64,000 bases of DNA from Ailanthus altissimus (taxonomy: Eukaryota > Streptophyta > Magnoliopsida > Sapindales > Simaroubaceae): positions 7,130,001 to 7,194,000 of the forward strand of contig OX327702.1 in NCBI GenBank assembly GCA_946807835.1, given 5' to 3'. The notes under the pieces are model-generated. The model saw nothing but the letters and a program-made list of their open reading frames with translations. It did not search any database and had not been told where the DNA came from. Shown here in pieces: positions 21,901 through 34,820 of the stretch. The translations under genes were made by a program, and so were the position numbers. Positions within the stretch are counted from its first letter, which is position 1; each line of letters begins with the position of its first letter.

Positions 21901-23202
21901 ATCTTGAATTATTGATTATCATGATATTTCGAGAAGATTAGTTTTTTTATTCTATTGTTGTATGCTATTCCAAAAATGATGCCACCCAAAACTCCAAATC
22001 TAGAACTCTCTAGAAATTACATCTTAGCCCTTTAGATGTCTTGAACTACTGTGAAGAAGATTAGCATCATCCTTTTGCAAAAAAGAACATTCCGATGCTC
22101 AAGTTAGTGTATGATCAACATAAGAGTATGGTGTATGGGAATGCTTCTAATCAAGAGGATAATACTCTATATGATTGAATATAAATGGTATTTCTCATTG
22201 TCTTTCTTAATGAATATTGAAAGTATAATGCGTGCGTATTTATATTGCAAAGTGACAGAGTTTCAATCGTGCTCTATATATAGTGATAGAGTTCAATTCA
22301 TACTTAATATAATTCATTTGGCAATAAGATAATGATTCCTATGACTTTATTACTATACATATATGAGATAAAATATTAATTATAATAGATAAGAGATATC
22401 ATAAAAGGAATTCATACTCAAATAAAATTATGGTTTAAGGGGAAAGAAGTAATATATCTATACTCTTGTTTCCGGTGGACAATTTTATCTTTTTACCTTT
22501 TCTCAGGGGTTTCTGGTCTTTTCCCCTTTTGGGTTCATCTAGCCCATTTTTCCATCACCAAGCTTTTATTTTAAGCTGCTTTTATTTTATTAGACTCGAC
22601 TTGCTTTTCTTTAGACTCAAATTTGGTTTAGATTTTATAAGCTTCACTTATAAGTCGATTGGGTTGCTAGGTTTATTAATAATAGTCTCAATAATGCTCA
22701 TCACATTTTCACCTATCACAAAGTACATAAACAAATACAAGAAAAGAGATGTAAAACTATGAAATTTTTCTTTTTCATTATACTACACTATGGAAATGCA
22801 ACAAGATTAAAAAATAACAGAGTCAAAGCATCAACAAGCAAGATCATTTAAAGATTGTTGTGACCCATAAGGTGGAAAAGGAAGATAATACCTCACTATT
22901 AACCTAAGATCATGCATCAACCATCAATTCCCACATCTATTTGGCTTCACTTCTCTTGGCCAATAAGGGGGGGTTGGGTGGGAAGGATCCCCATATTCTT
23001 CCAAATCCACAATCTCAATAGTATCCTTTATAAAAGTGGAACATCAAGAGATGAGAGCTACAAATAACAATAGCTAGAAGAAAATTTAAAAAAGGAGATA
23101 TTTTTTCAAAAAGATAAGAAAATTTCATTTTCTTGGAAAATGAACCTTCAACGCTTCTCCATACGCTCTTAAGACCCTCAATTTACTAATCTCAACATGA
23201 TA
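21901..23202 (+). other. Anonymous stretch, probably old transposon sequence
   Basis: No gene is recognisable in this 1.3 kb. Since it adjoins the start of a minus-strand gypsy gag it may be the leader or LTR of that element. The frames at 22111-22332 and 22466-22762 have no recognisable features. Confidence 0.35.
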
Positions 23203-23207
23203 CTTAG
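23203..23207 (+). repeat. Target-site duplication CTTAG, left copy (element 2)
   Basis: CTTAG precedes the 5' LTR of element 2 and recurs at 34816-34820 after its 3' LTR. Confidence 0.93.
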
Positions 23208-24639
23208 TGATGAACACTTGCAATTAAATATTTAATAAGGTTTTTATATCATTATTTTGTATTACTAGTGCCTTTAATGCCCCCCAACTTAAGCATGTTT
23301 ACAAGATTGTACATAATTAGCTTTTAACTATTTCATGGTAGGTTTGGTAAAATGGGCATAAATTTCTACTTAAGAATCCAATTGGAGTTATACTTGATCC
23401 TATAAAGAGTGAATTCAATGAGCTAATATATTGTATTTCATAAGGCATTTGAAATTCGAGCGTTTAGAGGGTGAAAATAGCCTATAACAGAACTAATCTG
23501 CAGTACAGCTCAATCCGAACAGTCATTGGTATTTGGCCCATAACAATAGAAATATGTATCTAATACGTATATGACAACTCAATTTACAAAGTTAAGAGAC
23601 TTATCTACAACTTTGATGTTTCTGATGATAACTAATTCAGATCACATAAATTTCAAATTGGACAATCAACTGGGTACATTAATGATAATCATTAAAATTT
23701 TTTACCCCCTTTCTTGACTTTTATCATCTAAGTGGTTCCCTCCTCACTTGTCTAGATTTATCCATGTTGTTCTATAAATAGGTGGCTTGTTTATGCCTAA
23801 AACATGTAAATAGAGAGCTAGATTTTAGTTTAAAACAATTGTCTTTTGTATTATTTCTTTGTAATATTATTTTTCTTGTTTACTATTCTAAAGTCATGTT
23901 ATCTCTTCTTCAATTTCTTTTCTTTTTCTTTAGTTTTATTATGTTCAAGTAATTTTTTTTATGCTAAGGTAAAAGGGTAAACTTTTTGGAAAATTAACAA
24001 GATATACTTAACTCTTATTCATAAATTTAATGTTTCATTCTTAAGTTATGCAAATTTATATATAATATATTTATTTTGTTTGTAATATTAATACCCTTTC
24101 TTCTAAAGTGGTGTATCTTGATTTATTATAGACAATTTTTATAGTTGATACAATAAATTCTTGAAACCATTTACAAGGATTTGGTGTAGATACATTTTCT
24201 TGTAAAGTGGGAGTCTTAATTTGTTGTAGACAAATATAAATTGACATAATAAATACTTGAACCCATTTATAAGATTTGGCGTATAATAAATGAAATAAAT
24301 AAATACTATTTAATATATAAATGGTGATGAACTTTAATTGTTTTATTTTCTGATTGGAACCTCCTTCGTGTGAAGATTCCAATTGAGTTATAAAAAGAGT
24401 TGAATATATTCTTCTTCATATGTCAATAGTGGATCCACCCTAACCTTAGCTTTTATTGTAATTGGTTAATTGAATTAATATTTTCAAACATCTTTATACT
24501 GCATTAATTGTCTTTAAAAGTATTTATAGTTTATAATTTTAACTCCACTGTCCTGTCGATCAACCCCGTTCTCATCAGGTTATTTATTACTTCGATAATT
24601 CTACACTTGGGAATAAACTTCTATATTCTGGACGTGTCA
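23208..24639 (+). repeat. 5' LTR of element 2
   Basis: Starts TGATGAACACTT and ends GGACGTGTCA, with a TATA box at 23773-23780. It pairs with 33397-34815 and is clearly homologous to the LTRs of element 1. Confidence 0.93.
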
Positions 24640-24645
24640 AGTTTT

Positions 24646-24662
24646 TGGCGTCGTTGCCGGGG
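24646..24662 (+). other. Primer-binding site of element 2
   Basis: TGGCGTCGTTGCCGGGG, one transition (C to T) away from the PBS of element 1. The same tRNA-Asp type is inferred. Confidence 0.85.
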
Positions 24663-24901
24663 AAGTGAAATTAATATTTTTGTGTGTTATTTTCATGGAA
24701 GGCTAAGCATCCTACTCTTTATTTATTAACTATTTATTATATAATCTAACATTAACTGATCTAACATTACTAATCTAATTATTTATCCTTATTTATTTTA
24801 ATTTTAGTTTTGCCTATTTTATTTGCATGTGTTTAATATTTTAATTTTTTTCTCTTATATGTATTATTTATTATTATTGTATTTTATTTTATTTCTTTAT
24901 G

Positions 24902-26340
24902 TGAGTGGTTGGTTTCGAGATCCTAATTCTCATAGTTTGGTGAAAGGTAATTTCAGAACTTCCTTTGATAATTTGTTAGATTCTCCTTTATCTTCTCATT
25001 CTTCGTCAATTAACACAATGACCAAAAATCAAATTGAGAGACTCATAGACCCAGGGGACAATCAGTCCCAATATAATGACCATAACCGACTTAGGACACT
25101 TAGAGACTACATGAACCCTAGACGAACCGGTACACCATCTTATTTAGTTTTTCCTCTGGATCTAACACATTTTAATTTTAAGCCAGGCATTATCCAACTT
25201 TTATCCAGTTTTCATGACTTAGATGTAGAGAATCCTTATCTACATCTAAGAGAATGTGAAGAAGTGTGTAACACGTATAATGACTAAAATTGTAGCATAA
25301 ACACAATTCGGTTTAAGCTTTTCCCTTTTTCTTTAAAAGATAAAACTAAAACATAGCTAAAACACCTTAGGTCAGGATCCATTTCTTTATGGGATGAGAT
25401 GCAACAACAATTCCTGAAAAAACAATTTCCTTCTTATAGGACAAATTCTTTCAAAAAACAAATTATCATTTTTGCCTAAAAATTAGGAGACACCCACCAA
25501 TATTGGGAAAGGTATAAAGAATTACTTAATACATGTCCCCATTATGGTTTTGAAACATGGAGATTAGTCTCAAATTTCTATGAGGGCTTAACACCTTAAG
25601 TTAGGCAAATGGTAGAAATGATGTGTAATGAAACATTTGAGGACAAAGACCCAGAAAAGGCAATGAACTATCTAGACTTACTAGTAGAAAATACTCAAAA
25701 TTAGGACACTGCTGGTATATGTGAGGCACCTAACAAAAATTAAACCACTATATCTAGTTGGGGTATTTATCATCTTAGAGAAGACCATGACCTTCAAGCC
25801 AAATTAGGATCCCTAGCTAGAAAAATAGAAATCTTAGAAATAAAAAAGAGTAGTAAATTAAAATCTGTTTAAGAAATTGTGTGTCACATTTGTGAAACCC
25901 ATGATCACTCTACCAATGATTGCCCAAATTTGCTTGCATTTAGGGAACGTCTCTATGAACAAGCCAATGTTCTAAACATGTTTAAGCGGTAAAAAAATAA
26001 CCTATATTCACAAAACTACAATCCTGGATGAAGAAATCACCTGAATTTTAGTTAGAGTAATGACATTCAAGCATAGGCTTCACAATCACCTTTCCAATCA
26101 TACCAAAATTTTCAAAACCATCAAGGTTATGCACCATATGTTTCACCTCTTAAGAAAAATCTAGAAGAAACTTTGAATGCATTCATTGAAAAGCAAGATT
26201 CTATTAATTCTCAAAATGTTCAAACATTTGCTAATTTGAAAGATACTCTTACTAAATTTGCATCCACACTGAACATTCATGAGAAAGGAAAATTTCCTTC
26301 TCAACCACAACTAAACCCCAAAGGATAACATAACTTAAAT
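24902..26340 (+). pseudogene. gag: Element 2 gag
   Basis: Homologous to the element 1 gag from GWFRDPNSHSLVKG onward, with the same zinc knuckle (CHICETHDHSTNDC near 25888-25929). Stops are numerous. Three of them, at 25702, 26053 and 26074, fall at the same codons as in element 1, while others (for example 25285) are private. Confidence 0.85.
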
Positions 26341-26553
26341 GCATATAGTTTAAAAAGCCAACACATTGATCAAGTTAAAGCGGTTATCACTCTTCGAAAT
26401 GGTAAAATTATTGAAAAACACATTCCTGAAACTTATGAGAACGATGAATCAATCTCTAAGGGTAATGAAAGCATTAAACCTACACCTAATGAAGAAAACA
26501 CCAAACCCTCACCTTCACCCCTATTTCCTTATGCATTAAGTAATACTAAAAAG

Positions 26554-27230
26554 ATGAATCGCAATCTTAAAAATTTTAAAATCTTCAAACAGGTAAACTT
26601 TAATAGTACTTTATTGGATGCTATTAAACAGGTTCCCCCTTATGCAAAATTTTTGATGAATTTATGCATAGTAAAAAGAAAACTGAATGTGAAAAAGAAA
26701 GCATTTTTAGCTGAACAAGTAAGTGCCATTCTTCAGAATAATAATGCTTTGAAATATAAAGGCCCTGGTTATCCTACAATTTCATGTATTATTGAAAGTT
26801 ATAAAATTGAACAAGCCTTACTTGATCTTGGTGCCAGTGTGAATTTACTGCCGTATTCAGTTTATCAGTAGCTCAATTTCGGTGAGTTAAAATTAACTTT
26901 TGTAACTCTTTTGCTTGCCGATAGATCAATAAAAGTACTAAGAGGGACAATGAAAGATATTTTAGTTCAAGTTGATAAATTCATATATCTTGTGAATTTT
27001 ATTGTCTTAGACACAGAACTTGTTAAAGGATGTAATCTGATACCTGTTATTTTGGGTCGTCCATTTTTAGCAACTTCTAACGCTTTGATTAATTGCAAGA
27101 ATGGGGTAATGAAGTTTTCATTTGGAAACATGACACTTGAGCTTAACGTTTTCAATATGTGTAAGTAACCATATGAGGAGGGGAATAAAAGTGAAGAAGC
27201 TAACATGATTAAAATGATTGTGGATGATCA
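26554..27230 (+). pseudogene. Element 2 aspartic protease region
   Basis: QALLDLGASVNLLPYSVYQ near 26813-26869 preserves the retropepsin motif, followed by VILGRPFLATSNALI (~27046). A one-base deletion near 27250 relative to element 1 shifts the frame before RT. Confidence 0.8.
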
Positions 27231-27347
27231 TATTCAAAACGGGAGTTCTACGATCCCTTAGAAATGTGTTTAATGAATTTATTTGAGTCAAATACACAAT
27301 TAGATCCTGAAATCTTTAACATATGTTCTTTACTTGATTGTGTGTAG

Positions 27348-28975
27348 GTGAATGAAAATAAAGGATTAAAACCAAAGTTTGAAGAATTAGGAGAAAATGA
27401 GGATAAACAGAATAAAATTTTAAAGTTGGAGTTGAAACCTCTACTTGAAGGATTGAAATATGCATTTCTTAGAGAGAAACAAGCTTACTTAGTGGTAATC
27501 TCTTCTACACTCACAATCAAACAAGAAGGTAAGTTAATTGAATTATTGAAAATGCATAAAAATGCAATTGGGTGGACTTTAAAAGACATTAATATTTTGA
27601 TTTGCACACATAGAATACACCTAGAGGATAATTCCAAAACTTCCCAACAACCTTAAAGGAGATTAAATACATATATGAAAGAGGTAGTGAGAGCTGAAGT
27701 TCTCAAATTACTTGAAGTAGGAATCATCTATCCTATCTCAGATAGTAAGTGGGTAAGTCATAACCAAGTAGTACCAAAATAATCTGGAATCACAGTCATT
27801 GAAAATAAAAAAGGTGAGTTAATACCAACTCGAGTTTCATCTAGTTGGAGGATGTGCATAGATTATAGAAAGTTGAACTCGGCTACTAGAAAAATCCATT
27901 TTCCTTTACCATTCCTTGACCAAATTTTAGAAAGAGTAGCGGGACATCTCTACTATTACTTTCTAGATGGTTATTCTAGTTATTATCAAATTCTTATAGC
28001 ACTAGAGGACCAAGAAAAAATTACATTCACATGCACTTTTGGGGTCTTTGCTCTTAGAAGAATGCACTTTGGACTTTCTAATGCCCTAGCAATATTTCAG
28101 AGATGTATGTTAAGCATTTTTAGTGACATGGTTGAGCATTATTTAGAATTTTTCATGGATAATTTAACTGTGTTTGGAAATTCTTTTGATAATTGTCTTG
28201 AAAACTTAGAAAATGTCTTAAAACAATGTGAAGAAAAGAGTCTTGTGTTGAATTGGGAAAAATGTCATTACATGGTTACTTTTAAAATTATTTTGGGCTA
28301 TGTAGTGTCTTCTAAAGGAATTGAAGTGGATAAGGCAAAAGTTAAACTCATTACACATTTGCCTCTACCAAAAACAGTTAGAGAAGTCCGATCCTTTTTA
28401 GGACATGCTAGATTTTATAAGAGGTTTATAAAAAAATTTAGTGTTATATCTAAATCTCTTTGTAACCTCTTAACAAAAGATGTATCATTTAAGTGTACTC
28501 AAGAGTGTCAAAATTTGTTTGAAAAATTAATTGACCTCTTAACATTTGCTCCTATCATGCAATCTCCTGACTGGTATTTACCTTTTGAGCTTATGTGTGA
28601 TGCTAGTGACTACGCTGTTGGTACTGTATTGGGACAAAGAAATAAAGGTAAATCCTATATAAATTATTATGCAAGTAGAACTTTAAACAGTAAACAAATG
28701 AATTACACAACAACTGAAAAAGAACTACTTGTTGTAATATTTGCATTAGACAAATTTTGTTCTTACTTAATTGGTTCTTCAACTGTTGTGTTTACTGACT
28801 ATGCTGCTATAAGGTACTTAATGTCAAAACAGGATGCAAAACCAAGATTGACTTGATGGATTCTATTGCTTCAAGATTTTAATATCACTATCAAGGATAA
28901 GAAGGGAGCTGAGAATGTTATTACAGATCACTTATCAAGAATCGCACCAGATTCATCAATAGAAATAACACCTAT
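27348..28975 (+). pseudogene. Element 2 reverse transcriptase and RNase H, active site mutated
   Basis: A 334-codon open stretch (27852-28856) covers most of RT and RNase H: CIDYRKLNSATRK, FLDGYSSYYQI, LRRMHFGLSNALAIFQ, then the active site reads FMDN, with the second catalytic Asp replaced by Asn (~28155-28166). RNase H LMCDASDYAVGTVLGQ is recognisable at ~28591. The connection domain lacks the 11-bp deletion seen in element 1. The Asp-to-Asn change alone would abolish polymerase activity. Confidence 0.88.
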
Positions 28976-28989
28976 TAATGATTCTTTTC

Positions 28990-30319
28990 CCGATGACTTT
29001 TTATTTTCTACTGTTACAATGCTTTGGTATGCAAATATTGTTAATTTTCTTATAACAGGAGAAATGGCAAATCAATGGAATGCTCAAGACAAAAAGAAAA
29101 TTTTAATTGAGGTAAGAAAGTTTTATTGGGATGATCTTTATCTCTTCAAATATTGTTCTGACAAAATATTTTGAAGATGTATACCCGACAATGAAGTAAG
29201 TAGAGTTGCTGAATTTTGTCATTCTGAAACATGTGAGGGACATTTCTCATCAAATAAAACAACTGCAAAAATCTTGCAGTGTAAATTTTATTGGCCAACT
29301 TTATTTAAAGATACATATGCATTTTGTACAACGTGTGAAAATTGTCAAAAATTGGGATCTATTTCAAAATGAAACATGATGCCTTTGAACTCCATTCTTG
29401 TTATTGAAATCTTTGATTGTTGGGGTATAGATTTCATATGACCATTTTTGCTATCATTTGGATTTATATATATCTTAGTCGTAGTAGATTATGTCTCAAA
29501 ATGGATTGGGGCTATTCCATGTCGAAATAATGATCATAAAACAGTCATGAAATATTTAGAAGAAAATATCTTAAGTCGATTTGGAATCCCTTGAGCTATT
29601 ATAAGTGATGGGGCAAGCATTTTTGTAATAGGCTATTTGAAACATTAATGAAAAAATATGGTATTACTCATAAAGTTACCACCGCTTATCATCCTTAGAT
29701 AAGTGGACAAGTTGAATTAGCAAATAAAGAGATAAAATAAATTTTAGAAAAACATTATAAACCCAAATCGCAAAGATTAGTCTTTAAGACTTAATGATTC
29801 ACTGTGTGCTTATAGAACTCCCTTTAAAACTTCATTGGGTATGTCTCTTTATAGAATGGTTTATGGGAAACCTTGTCACTTACCTATGGAACGTGAGCAT
29901 AAAGTCTACTGGGCCATTAAAACTTTCAATGCAAATCTTTATTCTACTGGACAGATACGTAAATTACAAATAAATGAACTTGAAGAATTGAGAAATGATA
30001 CATATGAGAATTCAAAATTTCATAAAGCTAAAATCAAAGCTTTTCATAATCAAAAAATTCAAAAAAAAATATTTGATGTTAATCATAAGGTTTTGCTTTA
30101 TAATTCTCAACTTTACATATCCCTGGAAAATTAAGATCAAGATGGAATGACCATTTTATTGTGAAACATGTATACCCTTATGTAACAATTGACATTGAGA
30201 ATTCTAGAAATGGTAATGTGTTTAAGGTAAATGGGTAAAGACTCGAGTTGTTTATAGAAAACGAAACTTTTTATGAAGAATTTGTGCCCCTATCTAACCC
30301 TTGGTACGAGACCAATTAA
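28990..30319 (+). pseudogene. Element 2 integrase
   Basis: It contains the zinc finger (FCHSETCEGHFSSNKT, then CTTCENCQ; ~29215-29350), the core with GIDF (~29425) and a D in IISDG (~29600), and the C-terminal segment GMSLYRMVYGKPCHLP (29835 on). It is broken by stops and frameshifts and corresponds in extent to element 1 15690-17109. Confidence 0.8.
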
Positions 30320-30529
30320 TTTTTGTTTTACATATCTACATATTTCTATATATATTTATTCTTCTTCTAACTTTATATTTTTTTTGTAGGATAATTTAGT
30401 ATTTTTGTTAAAATTTTGTTTTTCACCCCGGTTAAGTGGCGGATAACAGTACTCCGTGATATTTCAAGTCGGTTTTTTCAGTTTTTCATAATTGCTGATA
30501 CCTTCTCTTATTCCCCATTTCTAAAAATA

Positions 30530-31070
30530 ATGGATGACATTCTAAAGAATTTGAAAAAGCATTTTCCCCGATTGCCTCAAAATGCCTTAAAGAAAATTTA
30601 CCAAGTAAGATGTGAAAAATTAAGGTTATTAATGATGAATATACCTGTTGATATACATTGGTTAATTGAAGCCAAAGTTCGATTAACAGGTGAACTTTCA
30701 GACTCATTAATTTCTTATATACCTGGCTTAGGTAAAAGCTCTTTTGTAAAAAAGCGAAGAGCAAAAAGATTAAGCATTTGTTACAAGTGTGCACGCATGA
30801 CTTGCAACACATATTGCCACATTTTAGGAATGGTGTCTATAAATTGCGAATTTAAAATTAGGTTAATTAAGGATGGCTTGAGTAAGAAGTCTTTAGATGA
30901 TATTTTATCGACTCTTGAGATACATCTTAGTGGATATCATTGCAATTTGTGAATTATGGGACATATTCCTAAAAGAACATGAGCGGTACAGTCTCAAGAA
31001 TCTGACTTTAAAAGACCATGTTTGCTAATTTATAAGAAAATTGGATGGAAAGCCTATTCCCAATCCGTAG
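30530..31070 (+). pseudogene. Element 2 copy of the novel cysteine-bearing ORF
   Basis: It starts MDDILKNLKKHFPRLP and is open for 140 codons, to 30952, where an indel near 30935 shifts the frame. The homologous sequence continues to a stop at 31068-31070. The basic KKRRAKR patch and the C-x2-C-x4-C-x3-C-H cluster (CYKCARMTCNTYCH) are identical in spacing to element 1, and codon 25 is Gln here where element 1 has a stop. Retention of these residues while much else has changed is consistent with past selection on the protein. Confidence 0.7.
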
Positions 31071-31357
31071 AGGGCGTTTAAGCCGTTACTAGACGTAAAA
31101 TTAGAGGAAGATGTCAGCCACAATCACAACTACTAGTACATATTTACTATAGCTATTATTTTTAAATGTTTCATTTGAAACTCAAACGTCTTTTTCAACA
31201 ACCAATTACCTATAATTGATTTTGAAAATTTTGCATTTAAAGCCAACAACCCATGTGACTTAACTTTACAACACCTTTTTACTCTAAAAATACATTGCAT
31301 TATTTCTACAACTTCATATAAAGTCAAAATCATTCAAGAAATAGAGTGAGTGTAATA

Positions 31358-32011
31358 ATGGAAGGAACATCAACTTATAAATTCACAAAACAATATCTAT
31401 TTTGTGGATCTAGCCCTAAAAAAGCTAGAGAGTTTGTAGAAGCAGTAAAAACCCTTGGTAAGGTATTAGTTGAACAAAAAATTCATTTAGTATATGGGGG
31501 AGGTACTCATGGATTAATGGGAATTGTAGCAATAGCTGCACAAAATAAAAGTAGTCAAGTTTTGAGTATCATACTGAAAGCTTTAGTTGTTAGAAATATT
31601 GTAGGAAAAATAATTGGAGATGAGTTACATCTATCATCAATGCATAAGTGAATATCTCTTATGCTTCAGAATGCTGATGCCTTCATAGCTCTACCTAGAG
31701 GTTTCGAAACATTGCAGAAATTTTTTTAAATTGTCTCATGGGCATAATTACAAATCCATCAAAAACCTTTTGGTTTGTTAAATGTTGATGGTTTTTACAA
31801 TGAGTTGTTATCTTTTATTGACTATGCGGTAGAAAAATAGTTCGTTTCATCGGCAGTATGACAGATTGTTAATTTTGCTTCAACTATTGATTAGTTACTT
31901 GATGAACTACAAGCTTTTACACCTTTATATGATCCAACAATGCGTCAAATAGATTAATATATTAATGACAGTGAAAAGAAATGCAAGATAGATTTGATGC
32001 TTAGTCTATAG
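31358..32011 (+). pseudogene. LOG-like: LOG-type gene in element 2, several stops
   Basis: It is exactly 654 bp, as in element 1, with no net indel and no intron. It keeps LVYGGGTHGLMG, the nucleotide-binding glycine motif that element 1 has lost, but the PGGxGTxxE motif is damaged (LPRGFETLQKF; the catalytic Glu is Lys). The catalytic Arg codon at position 98 is TGA, where element 1 has CGA, a C-to-T change. Further stops follow. The 3' half ([24 protein letters not shown]) is plainly LOG. The two copies complement each other in which motifs survive, so the common ancestor carried an intact LOG. Confidence 0.9.
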
Positions 32012-33380
32012 CCTATCTACTTTTATGTAATTTTAAAAATTTTGTGTGGCTTGTTTTATTTTGTTGCAGGTTTTATTTTCAATAAAAGATATTTCAGGTG
32101 ATATCTTCTATACTCTATTATTTCTATATTTTGACATTGAGGACAATGTCTCAATCTGGTTGGAGGGAGGATAGTTGATATATAATGTTAGTGTTAATTT
32201 TTTTTTTGTTATCACTTTGTTCTTTAAAACAAAATTCATGAATGGCGTGAATAAAAAGTTTATTTATGCAATCTTAAGAGGTATTCTTGTTCTAGAATGA
32301 CAAAGTAAAGAGTATATTACTGAACTTTTGAAACACATTCTAATTGGTTTATTTTTAATGCATTTTTTTGTATATTTGTTTGTTGCTTAAGTTTTTGGTA
32401 ACTCTTGCATAAAGATTACTAAAGAATTATTTAGTTTAAATCATTTTTTCTATCTAGGTTACTAAAGAATAACTTTCAAAATTATTTCTTGAGCACAATA
32501 CTAAGTCTTGTGGTAAGATGTATGATTCAATATATATAACTAAGAGAATTTCCATGTTTAAGTATACATATTCTTTTCAAAACTCGAATATCCTTTGTGT
32601 GTGAATGAAGAGGTTTAAGATAACAACTTACGAACTTTCATTGATCTTTTGAAATGGTTAATTGTTGTTTAGAATGATATTATTTGGGATGAGTAATGAA
32701 TTGGTTGTTTAGCTGAAGGATGATAAAAAAGGGTATGGTGAGAAACTGTTCTTATTTTGTAATGCTTCCTTATATCTTAAACAAAACACACAAAAAAGAG
32801 CAAAAAAAAGTATATATAAAAAAAGAAAAAAAGTCAATTCAGTTCAATAAAGTCTTCATTCAATTCTAGAGGACAAAAGTCATTAGGAAGCAATTTTATC
32901 ACCGAACTCTTTATTCGTAACATTCACATAAAATAATTGAAGTCCTCAAGCGAGCATGTGGAAAGAATAGTTTGACTCTAAATAATTAATTTTTTGACTC
33001 TAAATAATTGATTTTCCTATCTTTGGATCAATGTTAGTTTGTCTATTTGTCCTTAAATGTAACATTTTCTTGAACAATTATCTATTTTCTAACTTCATGA
33101 GTGAAATTCTAACCCGTTAAATAGTTATTTACCTGTAAGGATATGGAGTGAGGCTTTACTTGGAGAAAATTTTGAAGGCTATATATATTGTGGTTTGTGT
33201 TAAGAAGGCTTTAGCTTAATTCATACATACATACACACACATACACACACACACATAAATTTGGAAGTTATGATTGAAATAACCTTAATAACAATTGTGA
33301 TCTTAAACAGACATTTTGTTTGAAATACTTAGGCAGTGTTCAAATTTTATTTATGCTTAAACTGCTAGAGACTAGCAATA
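32012..33380 (+). other. 3' noncoding region of element 2
   Basis: Homologous to 18878-20240. It includes the TTGAGGACAATGTCTCAA motif (~32136), an A-rich low-complexity stretch (~32780-32835) and a CA-dinucleotide microsatellite (33225-33256). No genes. Confidence 0.75.
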
Positions 33381-33396
33381 AGCTAGTTGGAGAGTG

Positions 33397-34815
33397 TGAT
33401 AAACACTTGAAATTACATATTTAATAAAAGTTTTATATCATTATTTTATATTACTAGTGTCTTTAACCCCTCTAACTTAGTATGTTTACAAGATTATACC
33501 TAATTGGCTTTTAACTGTTTGTGGTAAGTTTGGTAAAATGGGCAAAACTTTCTACCTAAGAATCCAATTGGGGTGATACTTAATCCTGTGCAGAGCTGAC
33601 TCAATAGGCTAACATATTGTAATTCATAAGTCGTTTGAAACTTGAGCGTTTAGAGGTATAAATAGCCTAGAGCAGAACTAATTTACAGTACAGGCCTAAT
33701 TCGCACAGTCATCATTATTTGGCCTATAACTATAGAAATACGTATCTAATATATATGAGACAGCTTAATTTTCAAAGATAAGAGACTTATTTATAAATTT
33801 CATGTTTTAGATGACAGCTAATTCGGCTCACATCAATTCTAAATTGGACAATCAAATAGGTGCATTAATGATAATCATTGAAATTATTTACCACCCTTCT
33901 TGATTTTCATCATCCAAGTGGTTCCCTCCTCACTTGTCTAGATTTATCCATGTTGTTCTATAAATAAGTGGCTTGTTTATGCCTAAAACATGTAATTAGA
34001 GAGCTAGATTTTAGTTCAAAACACTTGTCTTTTGTATTATCTCTTTGTAATATTATTTCTCTTGTTTACTATTCTAAAGCCATATTATCTCTTCTTCCAT
34101 GTCTTTTCTTTTTCTTTAGTTTTATTATATCCAAGTAATTTTCTTTATGCTAAGGTGAAAGGGTGAAACTCTTGACAATGTAATAAGAAATACTTAACTC
34201 TTATTTATGAATTTAATGTTTCATTCTTAAGTTATGATGTATGATGTATTTATTTTGTTTGTAATATTAATACCCTTTCTTCTAAAGTGGTGTATCTTGA
34301 TTTATTACAGATAATTTTTATAGTTGGCACAATAAATTCTTGAAACCATTTACAAGATTTGGAGTAGATACCCTTTCTTGTAAAGTGGGAGTCTTGATTT
34401 ATTGTAAACAAATATAAATTGGCATAATAAATACTTGAACCCATTTATAAGATTTGGTGTATAATAAATGAAAGAAATAAATACTAGTTAATATATAAAT
34501 GATTATGAACTTTAATTGTTATATCTTTCGATTAGAACTTCCTTCGTGTGAGAATTCCAATTGAGTTATAAAAAGAGTTAAATATATTGTTACTTTATAT
34601 GCTAAGAGTGGATCCCCCTAACCTTAGCTTTTATTTTAATTGGTTAATTGAATTAATATTTGCAAACATCTTATACTGTATTAATTGTCTTTAAAGTATT
34701 TATAGTTTGTAAATTTAATTCCACTTCCCTGTAGATCGATCCCGTTCTCATCGGGATATTTATTACTTCAAAAATTTTGCACTTGGGAATAAACTCCTAT
34801 ATTCTGAACGTGTCA
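33397..34815 (+). repeat. 3' LTR of element 2
   Basis: Preceded by the purine tract AGTTGGAGAGTG. It starts TGATAAACACTT and ends GAACGTGTCA, with a TATA box at 33959-33966, and is followed by the CTTAG duplication. Confidence 0.93.
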
Positions 34816-34820
34816 CTTAG
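34816..34820 (+). repeat. Target-site duplication CTTAG, right copy (element 2)
   Basis: An exact repeat of 23203-23207. Confidence 0.93.

Larger units (their letters stand above)
23208..34815 (+). mobile_element. Athila-like Ty3/gypsy element 2, complete but older, with the same LOG cargo
   Basis: 11,608 bp with the same architecture as element 1: LTRs 23208-24639 and 33397-34815, PBS, gag, protease, RT/RNase H, integrase, novel ORF, LOG, 3' noncoding region and PPT. The LTRs differ from each other clearly more than those of element 1, and lesions are more numerous, so it is the older insertion. It has its own target duplication, so the two elements arose by separate transposition events and not by local duplication. 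Confidence 0.95.

Noticed and set aside
24071..24382. 103-codon minus-strand frame, with similar frames at 21119-21355 and 34250-34444
   Set aside because: Antisense to homologous LTR sequence; the conservation comes from LTR repeats and not protein selection.
33225..33256. Short ACAC-type repeats as a possible array
   Set aside because: A simple dinucleotide microsatellite; no CRISPR-like repeat/spacer structure exists in this plant DNA.
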